Shown piece after piece: positions 7,879 to 15,939 of a DNA stretch of 64,000 nucleotides; the first letter of the stretch is position 1, and each line of letters starts with the position of its first letter. This DNA comes from CALLPQ01 sp039819545 (GTDB lineage: Bacteria > Pseudomonadota > Alphaproteobacteria > Caulobacterales > Parvularculaceae), in the NCBI GenBank assembly GCA_039819545.1, contig JBCBRS010000010.1, forward strand, positions 61,099-125,098. Direction: 5' to 3'. Both the position numbers and the translations under genes were made by a program. The notes beneath the pieces were generated by a model. The model was given only the letters and a program-made list of their open reading frames with translations. It was not told where the DNA came from and made no database searches.

Positions 7879-9465
7879 ATGGCACAGTCTTCAAAATCAT
7901 CACTTCCATCAGGGCACCGATCAATTCTACGGGCTTTTTCGGGGGTTTTCCTTCTTATCGGGTCACTTGCCATGGGCTTGTCAATGACAAGCATTGCCCA
8001 AGACAGTGGTGGCGATCGCGATCGGCCCGAAGGCATTATCCTGACCCTTAACGGTGCGGTCACCCCGACCATGGCCGATTACATAGACCGGGAGATCAGT
8101 GCCGCATCGGATACTGGCCAAGACCTCGTGGTGCTGGAAATCGATACGCCCGGCGGATTGGTGGACAGCATGAAAACCATCATTAAATCGATCCTTGCCT
8201 CCGATACGCCGGTGGCCACTTTTGTCTCCCCGCAGGGTGCCCGCTCGGCCAGTGCGGGTGTGTACATTATGTACGCGGCCCATATCTCTGCCATGGCACC
8301 GGCAACCAATACCGGCTCCGCAACACCGGTCACCCTCGGCGGTAACCCGGGCGACGGCCAGGATAATCCGTTTGAGGACGATGCCACTGAACCGGAAACC
8401 GACGAGGATACGGGTAATGAGCCAACAGACGGGCGCGACGCCGCTGACGAACCCGGTGAGGCCCTCGACGCAGCACGCGATGCCGCAGACACCCTTCGGC
8501 CCAGTGCCGATGATCGCCGTGAGGCCCCACCGCTTTCCAACGACAACGCCATGCGCGCCAAGATTATCAACGACTCGGTTGCCTATATCCGCTCGCTGGC
8601 TGAATTGCGTGGGCGCAATGCCGACTGGGCCGAAGACGCCGTGCGCGAAGCGGCCAACGTGCCGGCATCGGAGGCTCTGGCCCTGAATGTGATCGATCTG
8701 ATTGCCGACGATCTGGATGATCTGTTGACGAAAATTGATGGCACCACGGTGACCGTGAAAAGCGGTGAAAAAACCGTGAAGACCGAGGGGATCGTCCTGA
8801 CCCGAATTGAACCGACCTTTGCAGAAAAAGTACTCGGCTTTTTCGCCAATCCCAATGTGGCGGCAATTTTGATGTCACTCGGCACCACGGGCTTGATCAT
8901 TGAGATGTGGAATCCGGGATCGATCCTGCCCGGGTCGGTGGGTGTGATTTCTCTGCTGCTGGGTCTCTATTCGTTTCAGGTGCTGCCCTTCAGCTGGCTT
9001 GGCGTTGCGCTCATCATTGTTGGTGTGCTGTTCATGGTTCTTGAGGCTTATACCCCGACCTTCGGGGTCCTCGGCCTTATCGGGCTTTTATGTTTTGGCG
9101 CTGGGCTCTATCTCCTCTTCCCTGATGAATTCAGAGTGTCGAGCAGCGTGATTATCTCCACCATGGCGATCGCCGGTAGCTTGCTTGCGTTCTTATTGTT
9201 TGTGGTTGTTGGCACCCGCGGCGGGGGCCCGATGCTGGGCGGTGAGGCTATCCGTCGCCGCGAAGGCTTTGTGGAAAGTTGGGACAATCTTGAAGGCCAC
9301 GTGATCGTCGAAGGTGAACGCTGGCGTGCGCGCTCGGCCCAGCCACTGGCCCCCGGAGACCGGATCAAGGTGACAGAGGTGGATGGTCTTGTTCTGGTGG
9401 TCCGTAAGCTGAAGAGTGAGACTGGCGGCGGGCTCCTGCCGAGGTCCCGACCGGCTGAGGCGTAA
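7879..9465 (+). CDS. NfeD-family membrane serine protease (ClpP class), long form
   Basis: A 528-residue full-length NfeD. A signal anchor is followed by a ClpP/SppA-like protease domain: IDTPGGLVDSM oxyanion strip, then SASAGVYIMYAAH with the nucleophile Ser, and a candidate general-base Lys later (about residues 185-200). Four or five transmembrane helices and a C-terminal OB-fold domain complete the protein. An acidic Asp/Glu/Pro-rich insertion of about 70 residues splits the protease domain after ATPVTLGG. The ATG at 7879 was chosen because it begins the signal anchor. It heads a cluster with a short NfeD and a slipin; in the characterised archaeal pair (1510-N and stomatin) the protease cleaves the stomatin C-terminus. 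Confidence 0.88.
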   Translation: MAQSSKSSLPSGHRSILRAFSGVFLLIGSLAMGLSMTSIAQDSGGDRDRPEGIILTLNGAVTPTMADYIDREISAASDTGQDLVVLEIDTPGGLVDSMKTIIKSILASDTPVATFVSPQGARSASAGVYIMYAAHISAMAPATNTGSATPVTLGGNPGDGQDNPFEDDATEPETDEDTGNEPTDGRDAADEPGEALDAARDAADTLRPSADDRREAPPLSNDNAMRAKIINDSVAYIRSLAELRGRNADWAEDAVREAANVPASEALALNVIDLIADDLDDLLTKIDGTTVTVKSGEKTVKTEGIVLTRIEPTFAEKVLGFFANPNVAAILMSLGTTGLIIEMWNPGSILPGSVGVISLLLGLYSFQVLPFSWLGVALIIVGVLFMVLEAYTPTFGVLGLIGLLCFGAGLYLLFPDEFRVSSSVIISTMAIAGSLLAFLLFVVVGTRGGGPMLGGEAIRRREGFVESWDNLEGHVIVEGERWRARSAQPLAPGDRIKVTEVDGLVLVVRKLKSETGGGLLPRSRPAEA

Positions 9466-9499
9466 CACCCCCTCATCGGTCTCTCCGAAAGAGGTTTTT

Positions 9500-9844
9500 A
9501 TGGCTGAGAACATGGCACTAACGGCTTTTATCGCGGCATTCGCTGCGACAACCTTGATGCTGTTTGGCGGTTGGATTAACGGCGTAAGCCATCAATTGCG
9601 TCGCGGCCCCAAACGCCCACACATCGTCCTTGGCAAAGACCTGCGTGGCAGGACCGCAACGATCACTGATATGAAAGCCGAACCGGGGCAACGCTTTGGT
9701 GTGGATATCAATGGCGAACGCTGGCAGGCGCAACGGTTGTCACGGCGCCATGCCGCACGCAAGACACCGATGGCCGTTGGCGATCAGGTCATCATTAAAA
9801 AGATTGAGGGACTGACTGTTTTTGTTGAGCCTGCAGAAAAATAA
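9500..9844 (+). CDS. Short NfeD C-terminal-like OB-fold protein
   Basis: A 114-residue protein with one N-terminal membrane helix (about residues 6-23) and a soluble beta-rich domain ending in GDQVIIKKIEGLTVFVEP, which parallels the last 60 residues of the preceding long NfeD (VTEVDGLVLVVRKL). GAGG at 9491-9494 sits 5 nt before the ATG. It lies 34 nt after the long NfeD gene and 60 nt before the slipin, so all three are probably co-transcribed. It is likely a short NfeD that partners SPFH proteins at the membrane; no enzymatic activity is expected. Confidence 0.75.
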   Translation: MAENMALTAFIAAFAATTLMLFGGWINGVSHQLRRGPKRPHIVLGKDLRGRTATITDMKAEPGQRFGVDINGERWQAQRLSRRHAARKTPMAVGDQVIIKKIEGLTVFVEPAEK

Positions 9845-9904
9845 GTACAGCGCCCGGTTCCGGTACCGCGTATCACCCCATAGCTTCTGGAAGGAGTGCC
9901 CATT

Positions 9905-10648
9905 ATGAGTTTTGAGTTTTTAATCCCCATCGTCGTTGTCCTTGGCGTCTTGGTGATCAACTGCGTTCAGATATTGAAGGAATATGAGAAGGGCGTCGTT
10001 TTCACGCTAGGGCGCGTTGGCCGCAAAGCCGCTGGGCCTGGTATCGTCTTCCTTTTCCCCTTCATTCAGGTGTTGCGTAAAGTGGATATGCGCACGCTTG
10101 TCCATGATGTTCCGACCCAGGACGTTATTTCACGCGACAACGTATCGGTAAAAGTGAACGCAGTGATCTATTACCGGGTCATCGATGCGGTACGCGCCGT
10201 GGTGCAGGTGGAAAATTATATGCAAGCCACCAGTCAGTTGGCGCAAACAACACTGCGTTCTGTGCTTGGTAAGCATGACCTTGATGAGATGCTGCAAGAG
10301 CGTGATAAGCTGAATAGTGACATTCAGGAAATCCTCGATCACCAGACCGAAGCCTGGGGTATTAAGGTTGGCAATGTGGAAATCAAACATGTGGATGTGG
10401 ATCCATCCATGATCCGCGCCATTGCCCGTCAGGCCGAGGCAGAACGCGAACGGCGTTCAAAAATCATTATTGCCGAAGGTGAACAACAAGCCGCTGCAAA
10501 ACTTGCCGAAGCCGCAGAAATTCTCGCAACGCAAAATGGCGCAATGGAATTGCGCTATCTCAACTCGCTGCAGGATATTGCCGGCGATAAGACCAATACC
10601 ATTATCTTTCCGTTCTCGCTTGATAAGATCCGCGACCAGCTTTCTTAA
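9905..10648 (+). CDS. Slipin / stomatin-like SPFH (band 7) protein
   Basis: A 247-residue slipin with an N-terminal hairpin membrane segment (residues 4-20), an SPFH domain starting at QILKEYEKGVVFTLGRVG, the highly conserved VDMRTLVHDVPTQDVISRDNVSVKVNAVIYYRV stretch in two parts, and a coiled-coil C-terminal region (QAEAERERRSKIIIAEGEQQAA). The ATG at 9905 has GGAAGGAG 8 nt upstream; the GTG at 9896 overlaps that site and is disfavoured. It forms membrane microdomain scaffolds and is the expected partner or substrate of the upstream NfeD protease. Confidence 0.92.
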   Translation: MSFEFLIPIVVVLGVLVINCVQILKEYEKGVVFTLGRVGRKAAGPGIVFLFPFIQVLRKVDMRTLVHDVPTQDVISRDNVSVKVNAVIYYRVIDAVRAVVQVENYMQATSQLAQTTLRSVLGKHDLDEMLQERDKLNSDIQEILDHQTEAWGIKVGNVEIKHVDVDPSMIRAIARQAEAERERRSKIIIAEGEQQAAAKLAEAAEILATQNGAMELRYLNSLQDIAGDKTNTIIFPFSLDKIRDQLS

Positions 10649-10711
10649 GGCGTCATTCACATACCTTTCTGCGACGTTAACGCGCAGCCGGTAGAGCATT
10701 TTGTGCACTGC

Positions 10712-10752
10712 AAAACTCCGTTGCAAGATTGTCATGCAACGGAGTTTTTTTT
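10712..10752 (+). terminator. Rho-independent terminator after slipin
   Basis: A stem of about 13 bp, AACTCCGTTGCA pairing with TGCAACGGAGTT, with a 9-nt loop, is followed by eight T residues. It closes the NfeD-slipin operon. Confidence 0.92.
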
Positions 10753-10780
10753 GAAAATATGCTGAATTTGTTTGCGCGGT

Positions 10781-10795
10781 TACACCCTCGGTGTA
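10781..10795. promoter_or_regulatory. Short inverted repeat upstream of the TonB receptor
   Basis: TACACC-CTC-GGTGTA is a perfect 6-bp dyad with a 3-nt centre, 58 nt before the receptor start, in the only region where its promoter can lie. It does not match the Fur or Zur consensus. An operator role is inference only. Confidence 0.3.
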
Positions 10796-10852
10796 CCCTT
10801 AACTCAAGGGCGCGCTAGACGCACTTTTTCTACGATTTTCAGGGAGTGAAAA

Positions 10853-13627
10853 ATGCCGACAAAATCCACAAACAGAATCCGCCTGCACGGCGCTAGCCTA
10901 AGCGCCCTAATGGTTGCGGCCGCTGGCGTGTGTATTCCATCAACGCACGCCGTGGCGCAGGAAGATGACGAGATCGTTGTCACCGGTTCTTTTATCAAAC
11001 GGAAGAATCAGGCTGACCTGCCATCACCATTACAAACCATTGGTGCGAACGACATCAATGATATCGGTGCACAGAATATTGCCGATATCACCCAAACCCT
11101 GACCATCAATACCGGGGCACAGAACAATCCCGACGCCTTCACCCAAAACGCCACAACCGGCACCGCGAACATCAACCTGCGCGGTCTTGGTGTTGGTTCA
11201 ACCCTCGTTCTGTTGAATGGACATCGTCAGGTTCTATCGGGTGCGCCCACCAATGACGGTATCAACTTTGTGGATACCAACTCGCTGGTCCCCATGATTG
11301 CCATCGAGCAAGTGGACATCCTGAAGGATGGCGCGACCGCGCTTTATGGCTCGGATGCTGTTGCGGGTGTGGTTAATTTTATCACGCGAGAAAATTTTGA
11401 CGGTATCCTTCTGTCTGGGAACTATCTCCAACACCAGAGCGAAGGCGACTATGACGAATTCAATATCCAAGCGCTAATCGGCAAAGACTTTGGCCGCGGT
11501 TCAATCATGGTTGCTGCCAGCTATGTGGATCGAGCAGCGCTGACCACCAGCGAACGTCGCCTGTCAGAGCCCGCGAACGATACGTCAGCGCTCGGTAATC
11601 CGGGGGCGTTCTTTACAACAGCCCCAGGCGCACCGGTACCCGGCCTTCCCCCAGGGACACCGCTAGTTGACCCGGGCTGTGCGGCTGCCGGTGGTTTCCC
11701 TCTGCCCGCGAGCCCCACGGCACCGCCGCCGTCTTCCGGAATTGGATTTTGCGGATTTGATTTTGGCAGCTTTTTTAACCTCGTGCCGGAAGAGCAACGC
11801 TTTACCGGCTTTGCCAGAGCAGAGTTTGACCTCACGGACGCAATCAATTGGAGTGCGGAGTTTGGCTACGCGAATAATGAGGCGATCCGGGGCAACTCGC
11901 CGAGTTTTCCTTTTCTTCAATTGGGGAGCGCGGTCGTTCCGGGTGCTGCCTTTGGTCCCTTAGCAAATCCGTTCAATATCTTCCCTGGCGATCCGACGCT
12001 GACTTTCTTTGGCCGGGCGTTTGGGAATGGCGGTACCGTATCGCCAAACTTTACCGACTCTGAAACCTGGCGCTTGTCCACCACACTTGGTGGCGCTGTG
12101 GGCTCAGGCAACTGGGAAATCTCGTTCACCCGCGCAAGTAATGACTTTTCAAACAGCGCTGAAGACACCGTCCGGGATCGCTTTTCCTGTGCCCTGTCTG
12201 GTTTCCAGTCAACACCAGCCGTGCCGGGTCTCACTGGCGGGACCGATTGTACGTCGGCCAACCCATTCCTAACAGCCAACGGTGCGTCGATCCCAGCGGT
12301 GGGGACTTTCTTTAATCCGTTCTCAACCTCGTTCAACGTGGCGCCGAATGATCCGGCGCTCAGCGATTTCCTGATTGAACGTCAGCTAAGGGAGTATTTC
12401 TCTGACCTGACGGTGATTGAGGGCTTTATATCTCAAGAGCTCTTCCAACTGCCCGCAGGCCCTCTGTCGGTCGCGGTCGGCGCTCAGTACCGGGATAATG
12501 ATTTGCGCCAACAAGTCGACGGCATCTCAGCTGCCGATGGCTTCTCCTTCCTTGTGGGGGGACGCGATTTTGAGGGCTCGCAAGACGTCTTTGGTTTTTT
12601 TACAGAGGTGGCGGTGCCGCTGACCGAATGGGCTGACTTGCAGCTTGCGGTGCGCCATGAACGCTATGGTGAAAGCGAGGGCGGCTCAACCACCGATCCG
12701 AAGGTTGCTCTTCTTGTGCGTCCGCTCGACACCCTGTCCCTGCGGGCTTCCTACTCACAGTCCTTCCGCGCACCCTCGGTATTCCAGCAGTTCGGCGAAA
12801 GCACCACCTTACAGCAGGTCGTTGACCCGCTGAACGGCGTTGCCTTCGTTGCGATCCGCACGCTGGCACCCGAAGTCAACGGCGAAGTTACGGCGCGTCC
12901 ACTCGTGCCTGAAGAATCGCAGATGCTGAATGTGGGTGGCACATGGCAACCCGTCGAAGGTTTACAGATTGATCTCGACTATTTCAGTTTTGATTTTGAA
13001 AACGTCATCATTCAAACGGCGCCACAAGCCATCATCAACGCCAATCCGTTGGATCCGGCAATTATCCGGGCTCCGTCCGCTACCGGTATGGGTCCCATCC
13101 TGCAGGTCAATAATGACTTCGTGAATGCGTCCTCGGTGGCCACGTCCGGCCTCGACTTCTCGCTGCGCTACGCCATCGAAATGGGCGCCGGGACATTAAC
13201 GCCAAGCTTTACCGGGACCTACGTGTTCAACTATCAGATTAACGATCCGCAAGCCGGCGAAGTCAGCGGCGAAGGTATCCGGAACTTTACCAATTTCGGG
13301 TCACCATCGCCGGAGCTGCGCTTTAATGCCGGTCTGCAATATGAGAACGGTCCGCATAGCGTCAACGTCTTCCTACGTCATATCGGCAGCTATCTTGATG
13401 ACCAGAATGCACTGGCGGAAATCGGGTCAGACACCCGGCTTGATATTCAGTATGCAATTGCCATCAACGAGTTCATGAACCGGGATAAGCTTGCCGTTGC
13501 CACGGTTGGTGTGCGTAATGCCACCGGCACACGCGCGCCGTTCGTTGCCACCAATGGCGGCTTTGACAGCCGGGTCGCCGACCCCCGAGGCGCGCTGCTC
13601 TATTTTGGCCTTGACCTGCAATTCTAA
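10853..13627 (+). CDS. TonB-dependent outer-membrane receptor
   Basis: A 924-residue receptor. It has an extended signal peptide ending AVAQE, a TonB-box-like segment DEIVVTGS (about residues 42-49), a plug domain with NINLRGLGVGSTLVLLNGHR and VDILKDGATALYGSDAVAGVVNF, and a long beta-barrel ending LYFGLDLQF with the terminal Phe needed for insertion. Large Gly/Pro-rich loops lie at about residues 245-300. The size and QTLTINTGAQ-type plug resemble the receptors of caulobacters and sphingomonads used for oligosaccharides or siderophores. No transporter, regulator or enzyme gene nearby points to a ligand. GGGAGTG precedes the ATG. Confidence 0.93.
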   Translation: MPTKSTNRIRLHGASLSALMVAAAGVCIPSTHAVAQEDDEIVVTGSFIKRKNQADLPSPLQTIGANDINDIGAQNIADITQTLTINTGAQNNPDAFTQNATTGTANINLRGLGVGSTLVLLNGHRQVLSGAPTNDGINFVDTNSLVPMIAIEQVDILKDGATALYGSDAVAGVVNFITRENFDGILLSGNYLQHQSEGDYDEFNIQALIGKDFGRGSIMVAASYVDRAALTTSERRLSEPANDTSALGNPGAFFTTAPGAPVPGLPPGTPLVDPGCAAAGGFPLPASPTAPPPSSGIGFCGFDFGSFFNLVPEEQRFTGFARAEFDLTDAINWSAEFGYANNEAIRGNSPSFPFLQLGSAVVPGAAFGPLANPFNIFPGDPTLTFFGRAFGNGGTVSPNFTDSETWRLSTTLGGAVGSGNWEISFTRASNDFSNSAEDTVRDRFSCALSGFQSTPAVPGLTGGTDCTSANPFLTANGASIPAVGTFFNPFSTSFNVAPNDPALSDFLIERQLREYFSDLTVIEGFISQELFQLPAGPLSVAVGAQYRDNDLRQQVDGISAADGFSFLVGGRDFEGSQDVFGFFTEVAVPLTEWADLQLAVRHERYGESEGGSTTDPKVALLVRPLDTLSLRASYSQSFRAPSVFQQFGESTTLQQVVDPLNGVAFVAIRTLAPEVNGEVTARPLVPEESQMLNVGGTWQPVEGLQIDLDYFSFDFENVIIQTAPQAIINANPLDPAIIRAPSATGMGPILQVNNDFVNASSVATSGLDFSLRYAIEMGAGTLTPSFTGTYVFNYQINDPQAGEVSGEGIRNFTNFGSPSPELRFNAGLQYENGPHSVNVFLRHIGSYLDDQNALAEIGSDTRLDIQYAIAINEFMNRDKLAVATVGVRNATGTRAPFVATNGGFDSRVADPRGALLYFGLDLQF

Positions 13628-13650
13628 GGTCAAGCTCAACAGTGATTTGA

Positions 13651-13679
13651 AAAGGGGCCCAGGCAGGGCCCCTTTTTTT
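13651..13679 (+). terminator. Strong rho-independent terminator after the TonB receptor
   Basis: A perfect 10-bp stem AAAGGGGCCC / GGGCCCCTTT with loop AGGCA runs into a T tract (13673-13679). Confidence 0.95.
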
Positions 13680-13714
13680 GCGACCTTTATGCCGAAGAGG
13701 GCTTGCGTGCTGCT

Positions 13715-13819
13715 AGACTGCGTTTACTTCTTGTTGAATCAAAAACGCAGTCTAGTTTTTTTAGTGATCGCGCGTTCGAACCCAAAAACCGATCACACTT
13801 TTTGTGAACGCGCTCTACA
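13715..13819. repeat. Dispersed palindromic repeat R2, copy 1
   Basis: About 105 bp between two convergent genes. It starts with a perfect 13-bp hairpin (13713-13725 with 13743-13755, CTAGACTGCGTTT arm) followed by seven T, so it can act as a second terminator. It continues with GTGATCG...CGATCAC (13764-13770, 13790-13796) and an alternative pairing GCGCGTTC/GAACGCGC. A second copy lies at 27653-27756, with long identical blocks such as CGTTCGAACCCAAAAACCG. Confidence 0.75.
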
Positions 13820-13892
13820 GCACGTTTATTTCAATAGAGTTTGCCAGGATAGGCCTTCGCTTGACGCTTGCTCAGGCATACCGAACTTATGG

Positions 13893-14996
13893 TTACGTCT
13901 TCCAGTGCAGATCCCGAACCTTGACCGGGTTTTCAAAACTTTCCGTATCGGTATCCCTTTCCTGATGGGCCCGCCAGGCGCGCGCGAGTTGGCGCATCCA
14001 TTTGGATGGTTCATCAGGGTCGCCCAGAAAAAGCGGTGCCGGGCGCTCGTCCTCTGATAGGCGCGTTGCCTGCGCATTCAAAATGGCTGCGTCTTGAGCG
14101 AGAAAACTTTTTGCCATGGCGTCGATAATCGGGGTCAAGGCCGTCATCAGGGGTAGCGTCCAGTATAGCGCATGAAACAGCCGATTGCGGTTTGCCGAAA
14201 GCGGCGTGATCGCCGTCAGGCCTATGATGGTGTGTCGTTCGTTTCGAATCGTTTCGATCCGTATACCGGGTAAAATGACATCAATTTGCGTTGTGGGCGC
14301 GCCGCCCAGCGCACGATAAATCCTGCTGTTTCCAGAAGGAGGGTGAGCGGGAATGCGAAATCCAGTGTTCAATGCTTCGTAGTGTTTTTGTTTTTCACGC
14401 GCCGCCTGACCCTGGCGCCACCACCATTGTTTGTGGACGAACGGTGTATGAGCCGCGTCCACAAGACCGCTGACCGCCTCTTCATAGGGCCCATGGGCAT
14501 CAACAATCGTCAGGCTTTTCAGCTGCAATTCATTTGCGATCACCGCCGGTGATCCAACCGCCAGTCCCATTGGCGTCTGGCGCGCGGCAGGGCCCTCATA
14601 AAAAAGCCAGATCAAGCCATGGCGCTCAGCAACCCGGTACGCATGGGCTTTCACCCCAGAGACATCATGTACGCGATCGTGTGTGCTCAATGCGGGGGCC
14701 GCCAGACAAGTACCGGTTTCAATGTCGAACGCCCATCCATGATAGGGGCATCGCATAGCATCACGCCCGTCGACAGTACACTGACGGCCCGCCGATAGCG
14801 GCGCCCCGCGATGGGGGCAACGATCACGCAATGCCGATACCCGGCCATCGCGCGACCGACTGATGACTATGGGCTCACTAAACACGGTGCGCACAATTGG
14901 GTGCCCGTGCCGCACCGCGCGCGCCGGCGCAACCACATACCAGAGGCCAGTCAGAAAAGGAGTGAGAGAGGGCCTGTGGGCGTCGTGCTTTTCCAT
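13893..14996 (-). CDS. Rieske non-haem iron oxygenase, alpha subunit type
   Basis: A 367-residue ring-hydroxylating oxygenase. The Rieske [2Fe-2S] ligands are C60, H62, C83 and H86 (CPH...CPYHGW). The mononuclear iron ligands follow the D-x2-H-x4-H pattern at D180, H183 and H188. The size and single-subunit layout fit the VanA / phenoxybenzoate / sterol-like group of demethylating oxygenases rather than three-component dioxygenases. No reductase is adjacent. It starts 5 nt after the recR stop, so it may be co-transcribed with recR even though the functions are unrelated. Substrate is unknown. Confidence 0.88.
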   Translation of the reverse strand: MEKHDAHRPSLTPFLTGLWYVVAPARAVRHGHPIVRTVFSEPIVISRSRDGRVSALRDRCPHRGAPLSAGRQCTVDGRDAMRCPYHGWAFDIETGTCLAAPALSTHDRVHDVSGVKAHAYRVAERHGLIWLFYEGPAARQTPMGLAVGSPAVIANELQLKSLTIVDAHGPYEEAVSGLVDAAHTPFVHKQWWWRQGQAAREKQKHYEALNTGFRIPAHPPSGNSRIYRALGGAPTTQIDVILPGIRIETIRNERHTIIGLTAITPLSANRNRLFHALYWTLPLMTALTPIIDAMAKSFLAQDAAILNAQATRLSEDERPAPLFLGDPDEPSKWMRQLARAWRAHQERDTDTESFENPVKVRDLHWKT

Positions 14997-15001
14997 GATG
15001 G

Positions 15002-15604
15002 TTAAACCGAGCGTCTGCTCTTCATGGCCGCGGTCAACGTGCCCTCGTCAAGATAATCAAGTTCGCCGCCCACCGGCACCCCCTGGGACAAGCGGGTGAT
15101 CGAAACGCCTGTGGGCTCGAGATGATCGGTCAGGTAGTGGGCCGTCGTCTGACCATCCACGGTGGCGCTTAGGGCCAGCACGACCTCGCTCACGGCTTCC
15201 GTTTTTGCCCGATCGATAAGGCCCCCCACATTGAGATCGTCAGGCCCGATGCCATCAAGCGGCGACAACAGCCCACCCAGAACGTGATAGCGCCCGCGAT
15301 GGGCATGGGCACGCTCCATGGCCCAAAGATCAGCCACATCTTCAACCACGCACAGGACCTGCGACTGCCGTTCGCCGTCGGTACATACCGCACACGGATC
15401 AACACTATCCCAATTGCCGCACTGGCTACAGGTTTTTACCCGTTGCGCCGCCTCCGCCATGGCAAAGGCGAGGGGGTGCATAACGGTGTCGCGTTTTTTA
15501 AGCAGGAAAAGCGCCGCGCGTTTCGCTGAGCGCGGCCCCAGACCGGGCATTTTGGCCAAAAGGTCAATCAGCCGCTGCAGTTCCGGCCCAATCGTGGCAA
15601 CCAT
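15002..15604 (-). CDS. recR: Recombination mediator protein RecR
   Basis: A 200-residue RecR, the full usual length. It has an N-terminal HhH (LAKMPGLGPRSAKRAALFLL), a four-Cys zinc finger (CSQCGNWDSVDPCAVC), and a Toprim domain with VVEDVADLWAME and VVLALSATVDGQTTAHYL, then the Walker-like C-terminal element ITRLSQGVPVGGELDYLD. It loads RecA with RecF and RecO at gaps. The gene sits 11 nt after ybaB in the conserved dnaX-ybaB-recR order. Confidence 0.97.
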   Translation of the reverse strand: MVATIGPELQRLIDLLAKMPGLGPRSAKRAALFLLKKRDTVMHPLAFAMAEAAQRVKTCSQCGNWDSVDPCAVCTDGERQSQVLCVVEDVADLWAMERAHAHRGRYHVLGGLLSPLDGIGPDDLNVGGLIDRAKTEAVSEVVLALSATVDGQTTAHYLTDHLEPTGVSITRLSQGVPVGGELDYLDEGTLTAAMKSRRSV

Positions 15605-15615
15605 GGTGAGTAACC

Positions 15616-15939
15616 TTAAAAAGGCAGCTTAAAGCCCGGAGGCAAAGGCATGCCAGCGGTCAGCGCCTTCATTTCCTCCGTAGACTGTGTTTCAAGGCGC
15701 GCTTTTGCGTCATTGATTGCTGTGGTGATCAAGTCTTCCAGCACCTCGCCCTCGTCAGCGACAAGTAAGGCCGGGTCGATTGTCACGGCTTTGGCGTAGC
15801 CCTTTCCCGTAAGGGTGACGGTGACCATGCCGCCCCCGGCCTGACCGTCCACCTCCATAGCGGCGATCTTTTCCTGCAGGTCCTGCATTTTTGCCTGCAG
15901 GCCCGCCGCCTGCTTCATGATATCGCCAAAGTCTTTCAT
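15616..15939 (-). CDS. ybaB: YbaB/EbfC family nucleoid-associated protein
   Basis: A 107-residue protein with the heptad-rich N-terminal helix (MKQAAGLQAKMQDLQEKI), the central VTVTLTGKGYAKAVTIDP strand and a C-terminal helix with TEEMKALTAGMPLPPGFKLPF, all typical of EbfC. It binds DNA as a dimer. Its ATG overlaps the dnaX stop (ATGA, 15936-15939), so translation is coupled. Confidence 0.95.
   Translation of the reverse strand: MKDFGDIMKQAAGLQAKMQDLQEKIAAMEVDGQAGGGMVTVTLTGKGYAKAVTIDPALLVADEGEVLEDLITTAINDAKARLETQSTEEMKALTAGMPLPPGFKLPF

Noticed and set aside
13774..13784. GTTCGAACCC resembling a tRNA T-arm, also at 27713
   Set aside because: No acceptor, D or anticodon arms nearby; it is a conserved block of repeat R2.
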